Source: Dendrocalamus latiflorus
Taxonomy: Eukaryota > Streptophyta > Magnoliopsida > Poales > Poaceae
Reading direction: 5' to 3'
Length of the DNA stretch: 64,000 nucleotides
NCBI GenBank assembly: GCA_017311315.1
Contig: CM029613.1
Location: 188,501 to 252,500, forward strand
Made by a program: the position numbers and the translations under genes. The notes beneath the pieces were generated by a model that was not told the DNA's origin, did not search any database, and saw only the letters and a program-made list of their open reading frames with translations. This document shows positions 34,359 to 47,190 of this stretch, one piece after another. Every line of letters begins with the position of its first letter. Positions within the stretch are counted from its first letter, which is position 1.

Positions 34359-36525
34359 ATGGGTTCCTCCTCCAAGCTGTACCAGTCGGCGTGCAGGGCC
34401 GCCAGGTCTTTCCTCTCCGCCTCCTCCCCGCGCTCCTCCTCCATCCTCGCCGGTCAGTTCCCGGACTCCCCTCCCTTAATTCATGCTCGCCATCACCGTT
34501 ATTCGCTCCTACCGATTACGTACATCCTCCTTTCGATTTCGATTCCAATTTCCCTTTTCCCCCTGCTCTGCAGATGGTCGGAACGCTGCGCTCGCCACGC
34601 TCACCAATCTGGGGAGGAAGACGGTCCCCGCCGCCTACTCCTTCCACAAGACCAAGGCCGCCGCCTCCCACGCATGGTCATGGCTCCCCGCCATCGCTGC
34701 CGTCCCCGCAGCTGGTTCGTTCGTATATATCCATCCTCCCTACTAGTATATAACCCCCACCCCTCCCTACTAGTAGTACCAATCCCATATATGATATATT
34801 CAGATTGATTGCTTGCTTGATTGATTTGTCTCACTCCTGCTAATTCCTCCTGTTGGCTGGCTGTCAGTCTACATGCTCCAGGACCAGGAGGCGCATGCTG
34901 CAGAGGTCCGCACGCACTCTTGCTCTGTCTTGTTTTGTGTGTGGACTCCACTCAAACCTGTCACAGTCACCTGGGCTGGGCTCCCTAATCCTAATGTACT
35001 GTAATCCTTAACACACTCCCCTCCTCTCCTCTCTACCTGCAGATGGAGCGCACCTTTATCGCCATCAAGCCTGACGGCGTCCAAAGAGGCCTGGTGAGTA
35101 CCTGTAGCGCCGCCAGATTGCTTGACAACCAGATCTGCTACCAACGTACATTCATACTGTCTGTGTATTGTGCTCTCTTCTTGGATAGAATATATATATC
35201 AGTGGCCTGGCCAGGATCTTAAACTTATGAGGTCAACTGCACTAACATCTTTTTGTTTTTTTTGAACTTTCATGTGAATTCTTAAAGGTTTTAAAGAGCC
35301 GTGCGGTCAATTGACCGTATGTATACGCCTACACAAATCGATTGAAATGGTCGGGCTCGACATGTTGACATATTCTATTCCGCACACCATCTTCATTGTC
35401 CTCTTCATCTGTTTCCAACAATACTAAACGTGAACAACTAATCCAACATAGAATAGCGCCGGATACCATGTCCATGTGGATGCATATTAATAAGGCCACC
35501 TAGGACAAGCTTTAGGGGTTCGAAGGGAAATCTCTCTGTTCTGCCTTCATTTTGCCCTCCCCCCTCTAATGGATTGGGCCTTGTCCTTAATTCGATCCGT
35601 AGTGGATCAACAGTTGGGCGCTCTGGCCCATTACAGTTTCAGGTTTGTCAAAAGATTACCGGCCCTGGTTTTATGGTAGTTGTAGGCAGGCCGATATGTA
35701 AACCATTTCAATCATGCAACCCATCACAAGTTTGTACTGTTTAGCCTTGTCTCCGTGGCTGGTAATTTCCTACAGAAACATGATGGATGTCTATCTTTTC
35801 TTTTCTCTTCTCTCTGGGGACAGATTTCTGAGATAGTGTCCCGATTTGAAAGAAAAGGGTACAAGCTTGTTGCCATCAAGCTGGTGGTTCCATCCAAAGA
35901 GTTTGCCCAGAAGCACTATCATGACTTGAAAGACAGACCTTTCTTCAATGGACTGTGTGACTTCCTTAGCTCTGGCCCTGTACTTGCGATGGTAAGCGAA
36001 TCCTCCCATCTCTTTAAACGAAATTCCGCCCTGCGCCGTTGGTGAATAGTGTTATGTTAATGGGCTCCATATATTTCTGAAGGTTTGGGAAGGAGAGGGT
36101 GTCATCAAGTACGGGAGGAAACTAATTGGCGCTACAGACCCACAGAAATCTGAACCTGGAACCATCAGGGGTGATCTTGCTGTGGTTGTTGGAAGGTACG
36201 CTTCATCTTGTGTTCGCTAGGCCTAGCAGTGATGTGTCATGAAAGAAGGCTTCATCAATCTGGCATTTAGTTATCGGTTTTCACTGGTTAGCTGTAGCTT
36301 GGAAAGCTAGAAATAAGACCTGATGTGCTATACCAGTCGGCGTTCGCTATCATGCGCTCTTAGAATTCCTTCGTACTCACATTCCATCACTTCAACATCA
36401 GGAACATCATTCATGGAAGCGATGGCCCAGAGACAGCGAAGGCTGAGATTGCTCTCTGGTTCGAACCCAGGGAGCTGGTCTCTTACACCAGCAACGCGGA
36501 GAAGTGGATCTACGGGGTGAACTAA
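34359..36525 (+). CDS. Nucleoside diphosphate kinase, organellar type (NDPK3-like)
   Basis: Seven exons (34359-34452, 34574-34714, 34868-34905, 35043-35093, 35824-35991, 36083-36195, 36402-36525) join in frame at GT/AG borders to give 242 residues. Residues 1-90 are a Ser/Arg/Ala-rich presequence with a hydrophobic patch (AWSWLPAIAAVPAA), as in plant NDPK3 proteins of mitochondria. The enzyme domain starts at M92 (ERTFIAIKPDGVQRGL), with a Kpn loop-like region and the catalytic site NIIHGSDGPETA, where H206 is the phospho-acceptor. It ends with the family-typical WIYGVN. The enzyme moves the terminal phosphate of ATP to other nucleoside diphosphates. All catalytic regions are complete. The short exons at 34868 and 35043 link the presequence to the domain. 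Confidence 0.95.
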
Positions 36526-37566
36526 CTGGTGAATGAATCGTTTTGTTTCTTTTCCTCTCCGTTTCCATAATTGCCTCCAGACCATGGCGGAGTGTAATAA
36601 AGTTGCGACGGTGACCTTTGAGCTGGGTTATGCCTGCCCTTCTCATCTGATGAAATAAGGCCTGCAGAATTGTACCTTCAAATGTCGAGCGTGCACTTTG
36701 CAATCGTGGTGTCTAGATCGAACTATCGCCTTCAGCCATGTGATCGGACGGATGGTGATGCCCATCTTTTGATCTGTTTCCCAATTCAGAGCTATTCCGC
36801 AATTCCCTACGCTCATGATGGCCGGCAGTCCATTCTTCTTGTTCGTTTTTGGGCATGTGGGGTTCGATCTGCTTTTTTGGGGTTCAGAGGATTGGGACCC
36901 CAAGCTCTTCCTTAACGTACTGTCGATCCACAGAATTTTGAAAAGACCCCTCTACCATGTAGACGTGATACATGACTCCGACCCCAAATAGTTTTGCGTC
37001 TTACACCGTTGCAGGTTGAAACCTACCGGCCAATTTCTTGTACTGAAACTTACTAGTTTGACAGCGCTGAAGACGGAAGAGAAAATGCTTCTCTCTTTTT
37101 GGCAAAGTAGAGAAAGGGTTAATATCTAAGCAGCGACCTTTCACATAATTTAGGTCCCGAGCCGTGTTGCCAAGTTGCTAATTAAATTCATTTCGACAGT
37201 TCACGAAGAGGCATCAGCGATCATCAGAGGAGTGCACTAGTAATATTAAGATTAGATGCCAAGCAAGAGGGGAGCCGAATTTTATTGTAATCTTCGAGCC
37301 TTTGTACAGGAGGAGCCTTCAGCTCTTCACTCCCTTGCAGCTAAGGATCATATTATTACACAGGGGAAAATAGAATGTGACCCGAACAGAGGAGATCGGT
37401 TGAGCAACTAAATTAATTCCGAGGGGCAACACAGCAGTGCATCTCCACCTCTGTTGTACAAGGTGCTGCACCTCACCTCGATCCCTAGAAGGCTTCTAGA
37501 AGCCAAAGGTCCATCAGCCACTGGCAACTCGAGTGGATTCCTTGCGAGCTCTGCAACCTTCGCCAT
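36526..37566. other. 3' flank between NDPK and CCT genes (convergent)
   Basis: This includes the 3' UTR regions of two convergent genes. The short frames show no domain. Confidence 0.4.
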
Positions 37567-40500
37567 CTACTTCCTTGGCTTCAGCATGTCTGATTCTTCG
37601 ATCTTGGCAAACCTCCCTCGCACTCTTGGCTGGCTGTCTGCCAGAGCCTTCCTGCAAGCATACTGCAAAGGTTGCAAACAACATTTATCAATGATCTCGC
37701 ATTCATCAGTTTTAGCCTTCTCTAATCTTTTTCTTTCAACCTTTGAGTAAAAGAGATTGAGAACCAGGGGGCTTATACCTTGATCTTTCTGCCAAAGTTT
37801 CGCTTGACCTTCTTCTTTCTGTACCTGGAGAGCTTTTGCTTCCTTTCTTCAGTTTTCACGTCACTGATGGTTACAAGCCTCTCACAAGATGTTTGAACAT
37901 TTGCTGAGTTCCCTGGTCGAGGGGTATTCGCACCAAGATTCTGTTCAAAAGTCAAAATCGTAAGTGCAATCTGTTGAACACCTGGAGTCTGCAAAGATTG
38001 TATGACTAATCTGAAAAAAAAAGAACTTTCCACGATGCTACCTAAACACGTATCAGGATGACAAGTGATTTCAAAATTTACCAGCTAGAAAATTTTCTCC
38101 TTGCTAACCAGCATATCAAGCAGTTCGCTGTACAGGTATCTAACAGATTTTCTATCTGTGCATTTCTGGAACATAGAATTACGACAACTGTGCATGTGAA
38201 AAAAATGAATACCAATAGCGTGCATGTAAAAGTAACTTAAAAGAAAACTCACTATTGTGCAGAATAGGTATGTTTGGGATCAGCTAAAGTAGTGACCAAA
38301 TCATTAAGAAAAAGGTTGCTTTGGGCAGGAATAGTAACATGTGAAAACAGTGTCATAGCTTTAACGGCCTTTGAGTAAAGCACTACAGTAAGGTTATGCT
38401 TTTGGTTTTGCTTTCTATCTCAGCATTTCTTTTCTCGACAGCTGTGTTTCAGAAACACTTTACACAGTCAGTGCTCTGTCTTCCTCATAATAATTCCATT
38501 ATCTGTATTCTGCAAGAGAAAAAGGAGGTACTGATGATACCTGAATGTCTCCTTCGCTATAAGCTCTCCTCAACCCAAACGCCGCCTCAAAGTCCAATCC
38601 TTGGAAGTCCAGAAAGTTTGGCCTGGCTGGTCCATTGATCCAAGCTTCTGAGTTCAGGCATCCAGAACTAACACTTTTCTGGAGTGAACATTCAGGGACG
38701 GATGACTTGTCTTTCTCCATGGTCGGGAGTTTGATCTGTCCAAGAACTTCTTCAGCTTGTCTTGGGAGTTCTTCAACTTGCAGCATTGGAATCTTGACAT
38801 CCAGCAATTCAGAAATTGTCTCTTCGATTGCAGACTTCTCCATGAGTTCCTTCTCACACTCGTATAACACTTCGCTTAAAAGAGGATCATTTTGAATGGT
38901 GCCAATATCTGCAACCTTGATAGTTTCATCCATTGCATTTTCACTACCAGACATCATTGAAATGGCAGCTGCAACCGGATCAAGGCTAAGCAGCGGTTCT
39001 TCAATGATGGGTTCTGGAGCATTGAACAAGTCCCCTTCTCCTCCAAGGTCATATTCTGACACTAGGGACGGCTGTGCCATGTTGCCCTGTTCAATAAAAA
39101 ATAGAGTTGAGAACAAGCCCTGTTCAATAAAAAATAGAGTTGAGAACAAGTTCCAATATACTAAATACCTAATAGCAATATCAGGATTCAGACTGTAAAT
39201 ATCAAGAATTATGGACACGAAGCATCTATGATTCATTTGAACCAATTTCTGTAAGAAGCAGGAATCAGGCTAAAACGGTAGTAGGACAAATGAAAGTACT
39301 GAGCTGTTCCTACTAAAATGTTATTTGTAGGCCAGCCAACAATAATTAATCTACTTTCTGGTAGGTACAATGAATCACCACTGCCAATGCTTTGTTTTGT
39401 TTATATGACTTTCAGTTTTCCCAAAAGTATATTCACTATAAACTGCAGCCTCAGGGGCCAGCAGTGCGCAGTTAAAGCAATATAAAAATGTTTTGAAGGC
39501 GGAGACGTGTAAAAGCTATGCTTGCAAGAAGCTAGCTAGCTGTTGTGTTCATGCACATGTCAACTTACAAGTCCCTATCATGCTCCCAGAGCATATACTG
39601 ATGGACAGGGGCATTTGATCAGCATCTCAGCAGGGATGGCATCAGAAATCCTGGCCAACAACTGAAGGCTGAACCTAATTTGATCCCTTGGCTACCTGCT
39701 CCCTTAGCAGCAAAGGACAGACACTAAATATCTCAACCCGTGTGGCCTTTGTGCGACTAGAAAGATGTGAATGAGAAGATTCAAAGACAAAAGGAAATGA
39801 AAAGTTGGAGCCAACATGATCAATTATTATTTAGGATTTCAAGCGAAAAAAGAGAGAGCCAATTATTATGCGGCTCGTATCTTAATCCGTCACCTATTCG
39901 ACGTAATAAATCACAGCTGATTTTGTGTTTTTGATATGCTCATTTTATTGAGTACTCAGTTAGGAAGCAATAGCAAAGCATCTCAAAAGAAAGGAACCAG
40001 TAGCAAAGAGTGTGAGGACCATGTGAGACAGTTAAAGATTATTTGTGATTGGAGTTAAAATTCAAATATGGAGTTAAAATTCAAATTTACGAAAAATTTT
40101 GATTTTCAGTTAGTTGTTCAGCTCCTGGTCAGATTGGCCATGCATAGTGGTCAGACCGACTATCTCTATAATTTCGGCAGTGTGTTCTAAAATTTGATAA
40201 TTTGGTCGAGCATTGGATAATTTGAAAGTTTGAGCGATGAGTTGCACCAAATGACTTGGTCACTCCAAGTGAGGCGTGGTTCGGAGGGAACCAGAGCGGG
40301 AGAGACTTGACAATGCATGGTAAGCTATTGGTGCACCTCCACATAAGCATGACGATTGTTTGCAAAGAAAGAAGACCGGGTCAAGGCGAGTGTATTTTGG
40401 TATTTGACCAAATACCAAAATTTTCCTTTGATCAAAACCTCGATACTTGAGTGGTATTTGGGAAAGCGATCTAGGGCAAGTAGATGCTGAGAAGATCATA

Positions 40501-42924
40501 TGGATCAAAAGTTAAAGACTTAGCCGGTTCAAGCTCACGTGCTTTGAAAAACGTGCATAAGTTAAGTGTGAGTGCAAAACACATGTTGTGTGGGGGTTAA
40601 CGGGTTTTCCTCAATTATGCTAATGGATAGTATCTATTAAGATTAGATGTTGGCTGATTGCTCCACTATTTAATGGGTTGGAGGAAGCTTGCAAGCCAAC
40701 CATTCTAACCATCCCAGCCATTTCATTCTTGAGTCAGGATTAGAGTTTGAGAGAGAAAAGTGAGTGTTGTTGTGTCCTCCTTATAAAGTGGCTGTGAAAC
40801 CTTAATCCTTAAATAGCAATATTATTAACTTTGTTCATCTCCCATGAAGTCGTCTTGTCTTTGTTGATTTCCTTTTGTTCTTGTTAGTTCTTTGCTTTCA
40901 CTTCCATTCCTGATCTTGCTGTGTGTTAAGAACGTGTAAGTGATGGAGATGACTGATGTAGATCAGATCTTATCCATCTAGACACTGTGGTTTGCAAGAT
41001 TTCGAAGTTGCCTGATTCTTACTTGATTTGGAGCCCTTCTTGAGGTTTCTTGATATGAGGTTTTTGGTTTTAATTCGTTGAGTGATTTTACTTGCTGTGA
41101 CATGTGAGAATATATCTAGAGCCATCTTGGCTGTTCTTATCCTACGAGTCAATCGTTTATCAAGTTTTTGATATTTAGCTAGTTCTGATGCAAACTTGCA
41201 TATCTTCAGAAAAGTTTGGAACTTTGGTTAAGATACATGCGATTCTTATATGGAATAGATTTCTGAGACCCTCAGCAAGATTTGTGCAAAGTTTGATTCC
41301 ATTTGATCATGTATTTTGACGTTTGCACTAAAAGCTGTTTTTTACTCGCATTGATCTTCTGTTCTGAGAACAAAGGAGCGGTCCTAAGGCCGGTCAGACC
41401 GCGGGTGCGTGGCCGATCATACCGGTTGCGTGCTGAATTTGTGAGACTTTAATTTGTTATTTTCAATTATGATTTAGAGTTAGTTGTCAAATCTAATCTT
41501 CTTAACTCTCTAAAGTATCAAGGGAAAGATCTTTTGAATACTTTGAAAAAAATTAGAAGTCATCGTTCACACACTTGTGATACAATTGTTGGCCCTATGG
41601 TGTTTTAGGTGGTGCTCTGTCTAGCATACAGTTCAAGCTTTTAGTTGTGATTTTTGATTTATAACTAAAATTATACTGTAGCGATTGTTAGGTTTTTTTT
41701 TAGAAAAATAAAAAAAAATGTAATACCATCACGACAATATAAAAGGAATGAGAAAAAAAGGCAAAAGGACAAAAAACCCTCAAAAGCAAAAATAAATCAA
41801 AATTAGAAACTAACTTCTTCAACATCCGATTTAAATAAACCGCAAACCAAAATAAAATAGAAGCTAAAGTCATTTTTTCAAGTGACTTCTTATTTAAATA
41901 AATCGAAAACTAAAATAAAACAGAAACTAAAGTCGTGTAGTGCGGAGCCTTGACATAGCCAGGTAGTAGTAATAAGGTTGTAGCATCAGTAATCCCATGT
42001 GTCTTTCTCCTCGTCATCAGTACAGGAGTTACAGTTCACAGGATTGTTTATTTATGTAGTAGTGAATATAAAGTTGGACAATTTTTTTAAAAAAAATTTG
42101 GCGATCATCTTGTCTGCAGTGCAAGTTTGAGGAAGGCAGTCATTTTTGGCAACAGCTACTCCTAAATTGTCCCTGTTTGTGTAAAACAGTGGATTTATGC
42201 TGATGAAATTTTGCAGTACCTGGTATTATAAGAGGAAATAAGAAAGGAAAAGGGAGGTTCTTGTTCACATGTACTCTTCCATTTTTATTCCCCCGACAAG
42301 CTATCTATATCAAAGTGGGGGCGAAAAAAAAAAGAAAAGAAGAAAAAGAAAGCGACGTTTCTTTCTGAGACGGCGGAAGCGCATACACAGCAATTTGAAG
42401 AGAGACCCTGCCCTGAAGACGTTTCCAAATAGCACGAAGCAGAGTTCTTTTTAAAAAAAATTTCTTGACAATCCAGATTGCAACCCGAGGGAATAGGATT
42501 AATAAAAGAAAAGAAAAGAAAGTGTGGAGAAACAGCAGCAGCATCAAAATCGGGAAAACGCTATGATGCACATATATGCTAGTCAAGTGGACCGACAAGT
42601 GAGTGGTATGTGTGCTATGCATGATTTTATTTTTTTCCTTTTTCTGAAAAAGAGGAGGCTGCTTCTAAGAAACAAGAGAATCGTGGGAATTGAGGGTGGA
42701 AATCGCAATCATGCAAGCAAGAAAGAGTTGTAGTAACTCACGAGGTGGGCGGCGATGTCCGGCGGGGGATCGGCGAAAAGCGGCATGTCGGGGGCGTAGA
42801 TGCAGGAGGCGTCGGCGGGTAGAGGTGGCGCGAGGAGAGGGTGGGCGGCGGAGAAGTCGGGCGGTGGCTGGTGCGAGAGGGCCGGCGAGTAGGCGGCGAA
42901 GCCAAAGGCTGCGTCGGCGTACAT
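37567..42924 (-). CDS. CCT-domain transcription regulator, ASML2-like
   Basis: Four exons on the minus strand (42924-42742, 39086-38541, 37940-37779, 37662-37567) join in frame to give 328 residues. The N-terminus (MYADAAFGFAAYSPAL) and the second exon (SEYDLGGEGDLFNAPEPIIE, LDPVAAAISMM, ELMEKSAIEE) are typical of the ASML2-like CCT group, acidic regulators without B-boxes. The CCT motif spans about residues 275-318: ERKQKLSRYRKKKVKRNFGR, then KIKYACRKALADSQPRVRGR. This Lys/Arg-rich motif mediates nuclear localisation and DNA/NF-Y contacts in related proteins. Intron 1 is 3.7 kb and contains dispersed repeat copy D. The acceptor of exon 2 is duplicated in tandem (39087-39152), so an isoform with 11 extra residues is possible. 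Sugar or light responses are known for relatives but are not shown here. Confidence 0.92.
39087..39152 (-). repeat. 33-bp tandem duplication at a splice acceptor
   Basis: Two copies of a 33-base unit end in the same acceptor TTTTTTATTGAACAG. They differ only at the outermost bases. Using the upstream AG would add GLFSTLFFIEQ to the CCT protein without a stop or frame change. Confidence 0.9.
40010..41450. repeat. Dispersed repeat family 1, copy D, within intron 1 of the CCT gene
   Basis: It shares ordered text with copies A, B and C, including TTTGAGAGAGAAAAGTGAG, GTGATGGAGATGACTGATGT and GGTCAGACCG-type motifs. It has no open frame. It shows the undisturbed sites corresponding to the two hAT insertions elsewhere. 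Borders are approximate. Confidence 0.5.
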
Positions 42925-44067
42925 GCCTTGGCTGTTTTGGTGTATCTATCCTCGATCTGATCTTGCTCGTCCTCGTTCTCTCTCTCGCTGGGCCTCCTCC
43001 TCGCCTTGGGTTAATTGTCGGTGCTGCTGCAGTAGTCCAGTACTAGCAGCAAGCTAGCTCAGCTAGGAAGAGTCGTGGCGCGCGCGCGCGGGAAGAGCCG
43101 CCTGTACTAGCGGCAGCAGTCCTAGAGAAGGGAAGAGGAGGGAGGGAGGGGATGTGATGGGGCAGGGAAGGGAAGGGAGGGAGGCGGCCGGCCGGCTGGC
43201 CTCGGCGCTGGGGTTTATAGCAGAGCAGGGCAGGGCAGGGCAGCAGAATGGGAGGGACAAGAAGGACAAGATGTGTGGTGGGCCCGAGTTGTTGCGGTCG
43301 CGGGACCCACGCGCCTACAGTCTCACCCCTCCATCGTATTGTTTGTTGCGTTGCGTTAGCCCACCGCCTTCCCATTCCTCCCCTCACCAACGCATCTCTC
43401 TGCTTCCGCCATCCGTTCCTCCCATCAACTTCCCTGCCCCTGCCCTCACGGTGTAATTCTAATAAGTAAACTTATACTACTTAACCTTTTTTTTACTCTG
43501 CTTAATGGTAGTGGCTGGCAGATCTAAAATTTAAGTAATATGATGCAAAACTGCAAATTTAAAAATTCAAAGTATATATTATAAGAGTTTAAATGTAGCA
43601 CATTACAACTTTATGAATCAAAATACAAAATTCACCAAAAAAACTCTTTTAGGAAAAAAATCACAGAAAACATGCAAATAGAATCTAATATATGTACATG
43701 TATATAATATACCTCTTATATATATTTATTTTTCTTTCAAAACTTTAGGGTGATGCGCCTCTCTTCCAAATCCGCCCCTGCTTAATGGAGTACTTAATCA
43801 TGCATTATATTGTCCCCTCACTCACCCTCCTCTACTTCGGTAAGAGGGTGTTTATATTGATTTTTTCTGATAATTTTTTGTCTTGGTTTATAAATAGCAA
43901 TAGTTTATAGGGAAACTTGTAGATAGATACTCGCGTGTTATTTTGACCGATACAAATGAATTCACTACAGTATATACTACAATTGACCCTATCTTAAAAA
44001 AATAATCTGTTTGAAAGTTAGATATTGTAAAAAATCGCTTTATAGAAAATCTCTCCAACTATCTTTT
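42925..44067. other. Promoter side of the CCT gene and A/T-rich flank
   Basis: From 42925 to 43450 it is GC-rich with GGGAGGGA-type runs, probably leader and promoter. The rest is A/T-rich; 43850-44060 resembles MITE family 3 (see 60390). No gene was seen. Confidence 0.4.
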
Positions 44068-44340
44068 GGCTTGGTGATCATTTGGGCTTTTTTGTGGCTT
44101 ATGGCTGAAAAGCACTGTAGCTGGCTGAAAAAACACTGTACCTGACAGAGGCTTATTTAGCATAATTAAATTTAAAAAAATTTAAAAATATGTTAGCCCA
44201 TTACGTATAATACAAACACAATCGGGAAAAATAAGAACTGGCAAAAAAAACTCAACAAAAAAACCAAAAGTTCATAAAAAGATGATATTTATAAATAGTG
44301 AAAAATAAGTCGGAAGTCGGAAATAAGTTAAAATTGAAAA
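44068..44340. mobile_element. MITE family 2, copy 2 (degenerate right end)
   Basis: The text GGCTTATGGCTGAAAAGCAC and CAGAGGCTTATTTAGC matches the copies at 6603 and 49144. The left end GGCTTGGTGATC is recognisable; the right end has decayed, so no target duplication could be set. Confidence 0.65.
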
Positions 44341-44615
44341 TCTATGTATTCTAAGTGATTCCTGCATCAAGTAGTTAGAGCGGGGCTAACCCTGCACGCA
44401 TGCCTTTCAAAAAGAAAAAGGATCTAAAACCAACAATAAAAAGTTAATCAACTCCGTACCAAAGTCAGGTCACATGGAATTAACAAACAAACCAAGGACG
44501 CCTAGCTCCTACTGGCTGCCCGCCTTGGTAACCATCATTCATACTACACCAAGCAAACCAAGCCAACACACACTCCGTAAGATAAAGATACTCCATGGTT
44601 AGTTATAGCAGCTTG

Positions 44616-44723
44616 GGGCCTGTTTGGAACAGAAGAATTTTACAGAAATTTTAAATGAATTTTACAGGAAACAGTTTAATTCCTATAGGAATCGGGAAAA
44701 ATTCCCGCATTCCAAACAGGGCC
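44616..44723. mobile_element. Short Tourist-like MITE, 108 bp
   Basis: The ends GGGCCTGTTTGGAA and (minus strand) GGCCCTGTTTGGAA are flanked by TTG and TTA, a near match. The open frame starting at 44655 begins inside this element and is not a gene. Confidence 0.72.
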
Positions 44724-45691
44724 TTAGCTTGTAGTATCATTTTATTTCTCTTACCAGCTGCGGCTGCGGGTGGTAAATATCAACAAGAAAAGATAAACCC
44801 CACTGAAAAAAGGGTCTCCGGCGGCCGGAATCGATCTCGGGTTCATTCTGGTGGTAATTCTTATCCCTTCTCCCCCGTTCTTCCCACGGGCATCAGTTTT
44901 AGTACATTACATCTCTGGCAAAAAGGTTTGTTTGAAATTCAACTTTTGACTGCTCATTATACACGTATTAAACCTCGCTGTTTGCTTGATGTATTTTGTC
45001 TACGTGGAAACATAATACCTATTTCGTTGTCAAATATACATCTGTATCATAATATTTGTCCATTGTCCTGGAAACCATTGTTTCATAATGTTTATCTCAA
45101 GATTGTAGTTATTGCAGTATGTTCACTCTCTACTTCTACTTTGATTGATAGCGTAAAGAGGTTAAGTGGCTGTAGAATGTTATCTTTAATTAATATGGGC
45201 TGTATGGTCTCTGTAATAAACTTTTTCTTGTATTTGCTGTATTTCTTGATCTATATGCACAATGAGTTTAGGCAAATATTGTGAAACAGTGGGAGTTTAG
45301 GCAAATCAATATTGATCCTCAGGTTAATTTGTCAATCTTACGATAATTATTTCATACTTATCAATTTACATATGTATGCACGACATTGACCTTCCTACCG
45401 ACAAGTTCTATTCATCACTACAACTCCGTTGGAACAGCCTGACCTCTCAGAAATTCGAGGACAGTGTGTTTACTTCTTGTGATCTAAAGTCATAAAAGAA
45501 GATGGGGAATTCCATACTGTATAACAAATTTCACTGGGATAAGATTGATCTTAATTATTCATGTGTACATGTATTTGTTCATGGATAGACAATTTATTTC
45601 ATTTCAGTTAATTGATTTATGAAATGGGTTTCTTCTTTCTGAAATGAATGAATGTGAATTGGATGTATACATACAGTATTGATATGAAAAG
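44724..45691. other. A/T-rich sequence, no gene supported
   Basis: A 209-codon frame (from 44655) runs through here, but its composition is that of random A/T-rich sequence, it has no domain, and it begins in a MITE. Confidence 0.35.
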
Positions 45692-46008
45692 AATATCACA
45701 GACGGTTTCAAGTACAAACTGTCTGTGATATAAAATTTATCATAGACGGTTTCAACAACGAACCGTCCATGATATTTAAATACCATGGACGGTTCATAGT
45801 TGAAACCATATATGATAAGTCTTATATCACAGATAATTTTAACTACTATCACAGACGGTTTCAACTGTGTGAAATACTACATCACAGATTATTCGAATGT
45901 CGTCTGTGATGATCTCATATTATTACTGACCCATAAATTCAGACGGCTCATGAAACCATTTGTAATGACGTTTTTAAACCGTTTCTGATGATATATTATA
46001 TAGTAGTG
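45692..46008. mobile_element. CACTA (En/Spm-type) transposon end with subterminal repeats
   Basis: ATCACAGACGGTTTCA-type words recur in both orientations about seven times, as in subterminal regions of grass CACTA elements. The stretch ends ATATAGTAGTG at 46008, which is CACTACTATAT on the minus strand, a proper CACTA terminus. The other end was not found; CACTACAACTC at 45415 is a weak candidate. Confidence 0.72.
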
Positions 46009-47040
46009 ACCATGTGTTAGTGAGTTGATTTATTTGAGTTTGTTACCATAAGAGAGAATCCACATGTATAAAGCGGAGGGATATGCAATGGTAGCAAATA
46101 ACTGTTTCCAATGCTTTAGTATTTACAGATAGGGCGATTCCACGTAAAAGGGATAAAAGATGTATTGGAAGTGAATGTCCTTATCGACCTATCCTTTGAT
46201 GCGCAAATACAAAGATCAGGAAGATCTTGTTGATTTTATTATTTCTATCCGATTGATTAAAATATCCTTAATATAGGGTCCATGTGTCATGCACAAGACG
46301 ATTCCATGGCCAATGCATGTTTTCTTGATGCCTACGCTGGTAACTTACAACAAACAACATTCATTGGCTATGGTGTGTTAACTAGTGATGGGAATCAGCT
46401 CGGGCTTTTTCAGGCTTGTCCGGCATGACCCAAGTATGGCACTTACCTATCATGTGATGGATTGAGCTGGCACAACACGGGCGGGGGCTGAGCCGGGCCT
46501 GGAAAATCAGCCTGTTGGGCGGTACAACCTAGCCTGGTGTAGCATACCATACTCAAGTTAGCCCGACACGGTAACAGTGCAGGCGTGGTGCGGTGCGGTC
46601 TGGGCGACCGGACCTGATGGTCGATGGTGATGAAGCTCGCCCACCGTCGGCCTGGCTCGATGGTCGTCTCGCCTCCCGCGTGGCTGGGGGGCAGAGCTCG
46701 CCCGTCGACGGCCTAGCTCAGTGGCCACCTCGCCTCCCACACAGTCGCCTCCAGGCTCATCACTTGCCTCCTAGCTCACTGTCTCACCTCCTGACTCGCT
46801 ATTGGTTGGAGCTAGAGGTGCAGGGAGTAGCAGCCACATCCTAGATCATCACCCACCTCACCGGCTGGAGCTGGAGGTGTAGGAGAGTAGATCAACAAAC
46901 AACCAGGAGGAAAGGAAAAATGGAGAGAGAAAGAAGCAATGGAGAGAGGAAACCAGGAGAGAGTGAGGAGAGTTGGAGTATGGAGAGAGGAGAGAGTGAG
47001 AGACAAAGATGAGTGGAGCCATTGTTTCATGCCATGCTAG
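46009..47040. other. Unassigned sequence downstream of the CACTA end
   Basis: Degenerate GC-rich words (CGGGCTTTTTCAGGC, GGGCCTGGAAAATC) occur at 46390-46560, with purine-rich sequence at 46900-47000. No gene was recognised. Confidence 0.35.
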
Positions 47041-47047
47041 CACCAGA

Positions 47048-47190
47048 GACCAGAGAAGCAACGGGTGGGAGGGAGCAACGATTGTAAACCAAAGAAGCAA
47101 CGGGTGGGGAGGGAATCAAGCAACGGTCGAGAACCAGAGAAGCAATGGGCAGGGAGGGAATCAAGTAACGGTCAAGAACCAGAGAAGCTC
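47048..47190. repeat. Tandem repeat, about 45-bp unit
   Basis: Three to four units contain AGAGAAGCAACGGGTGGGGA and GGAATCAAGCAACGGTC with small changes. Confidence 0.7.

Noticed and set aside
44655..45284. 209-codon plus-strand frame
   Set aside because: It starts in a MITE and has random A/T-rich composition.
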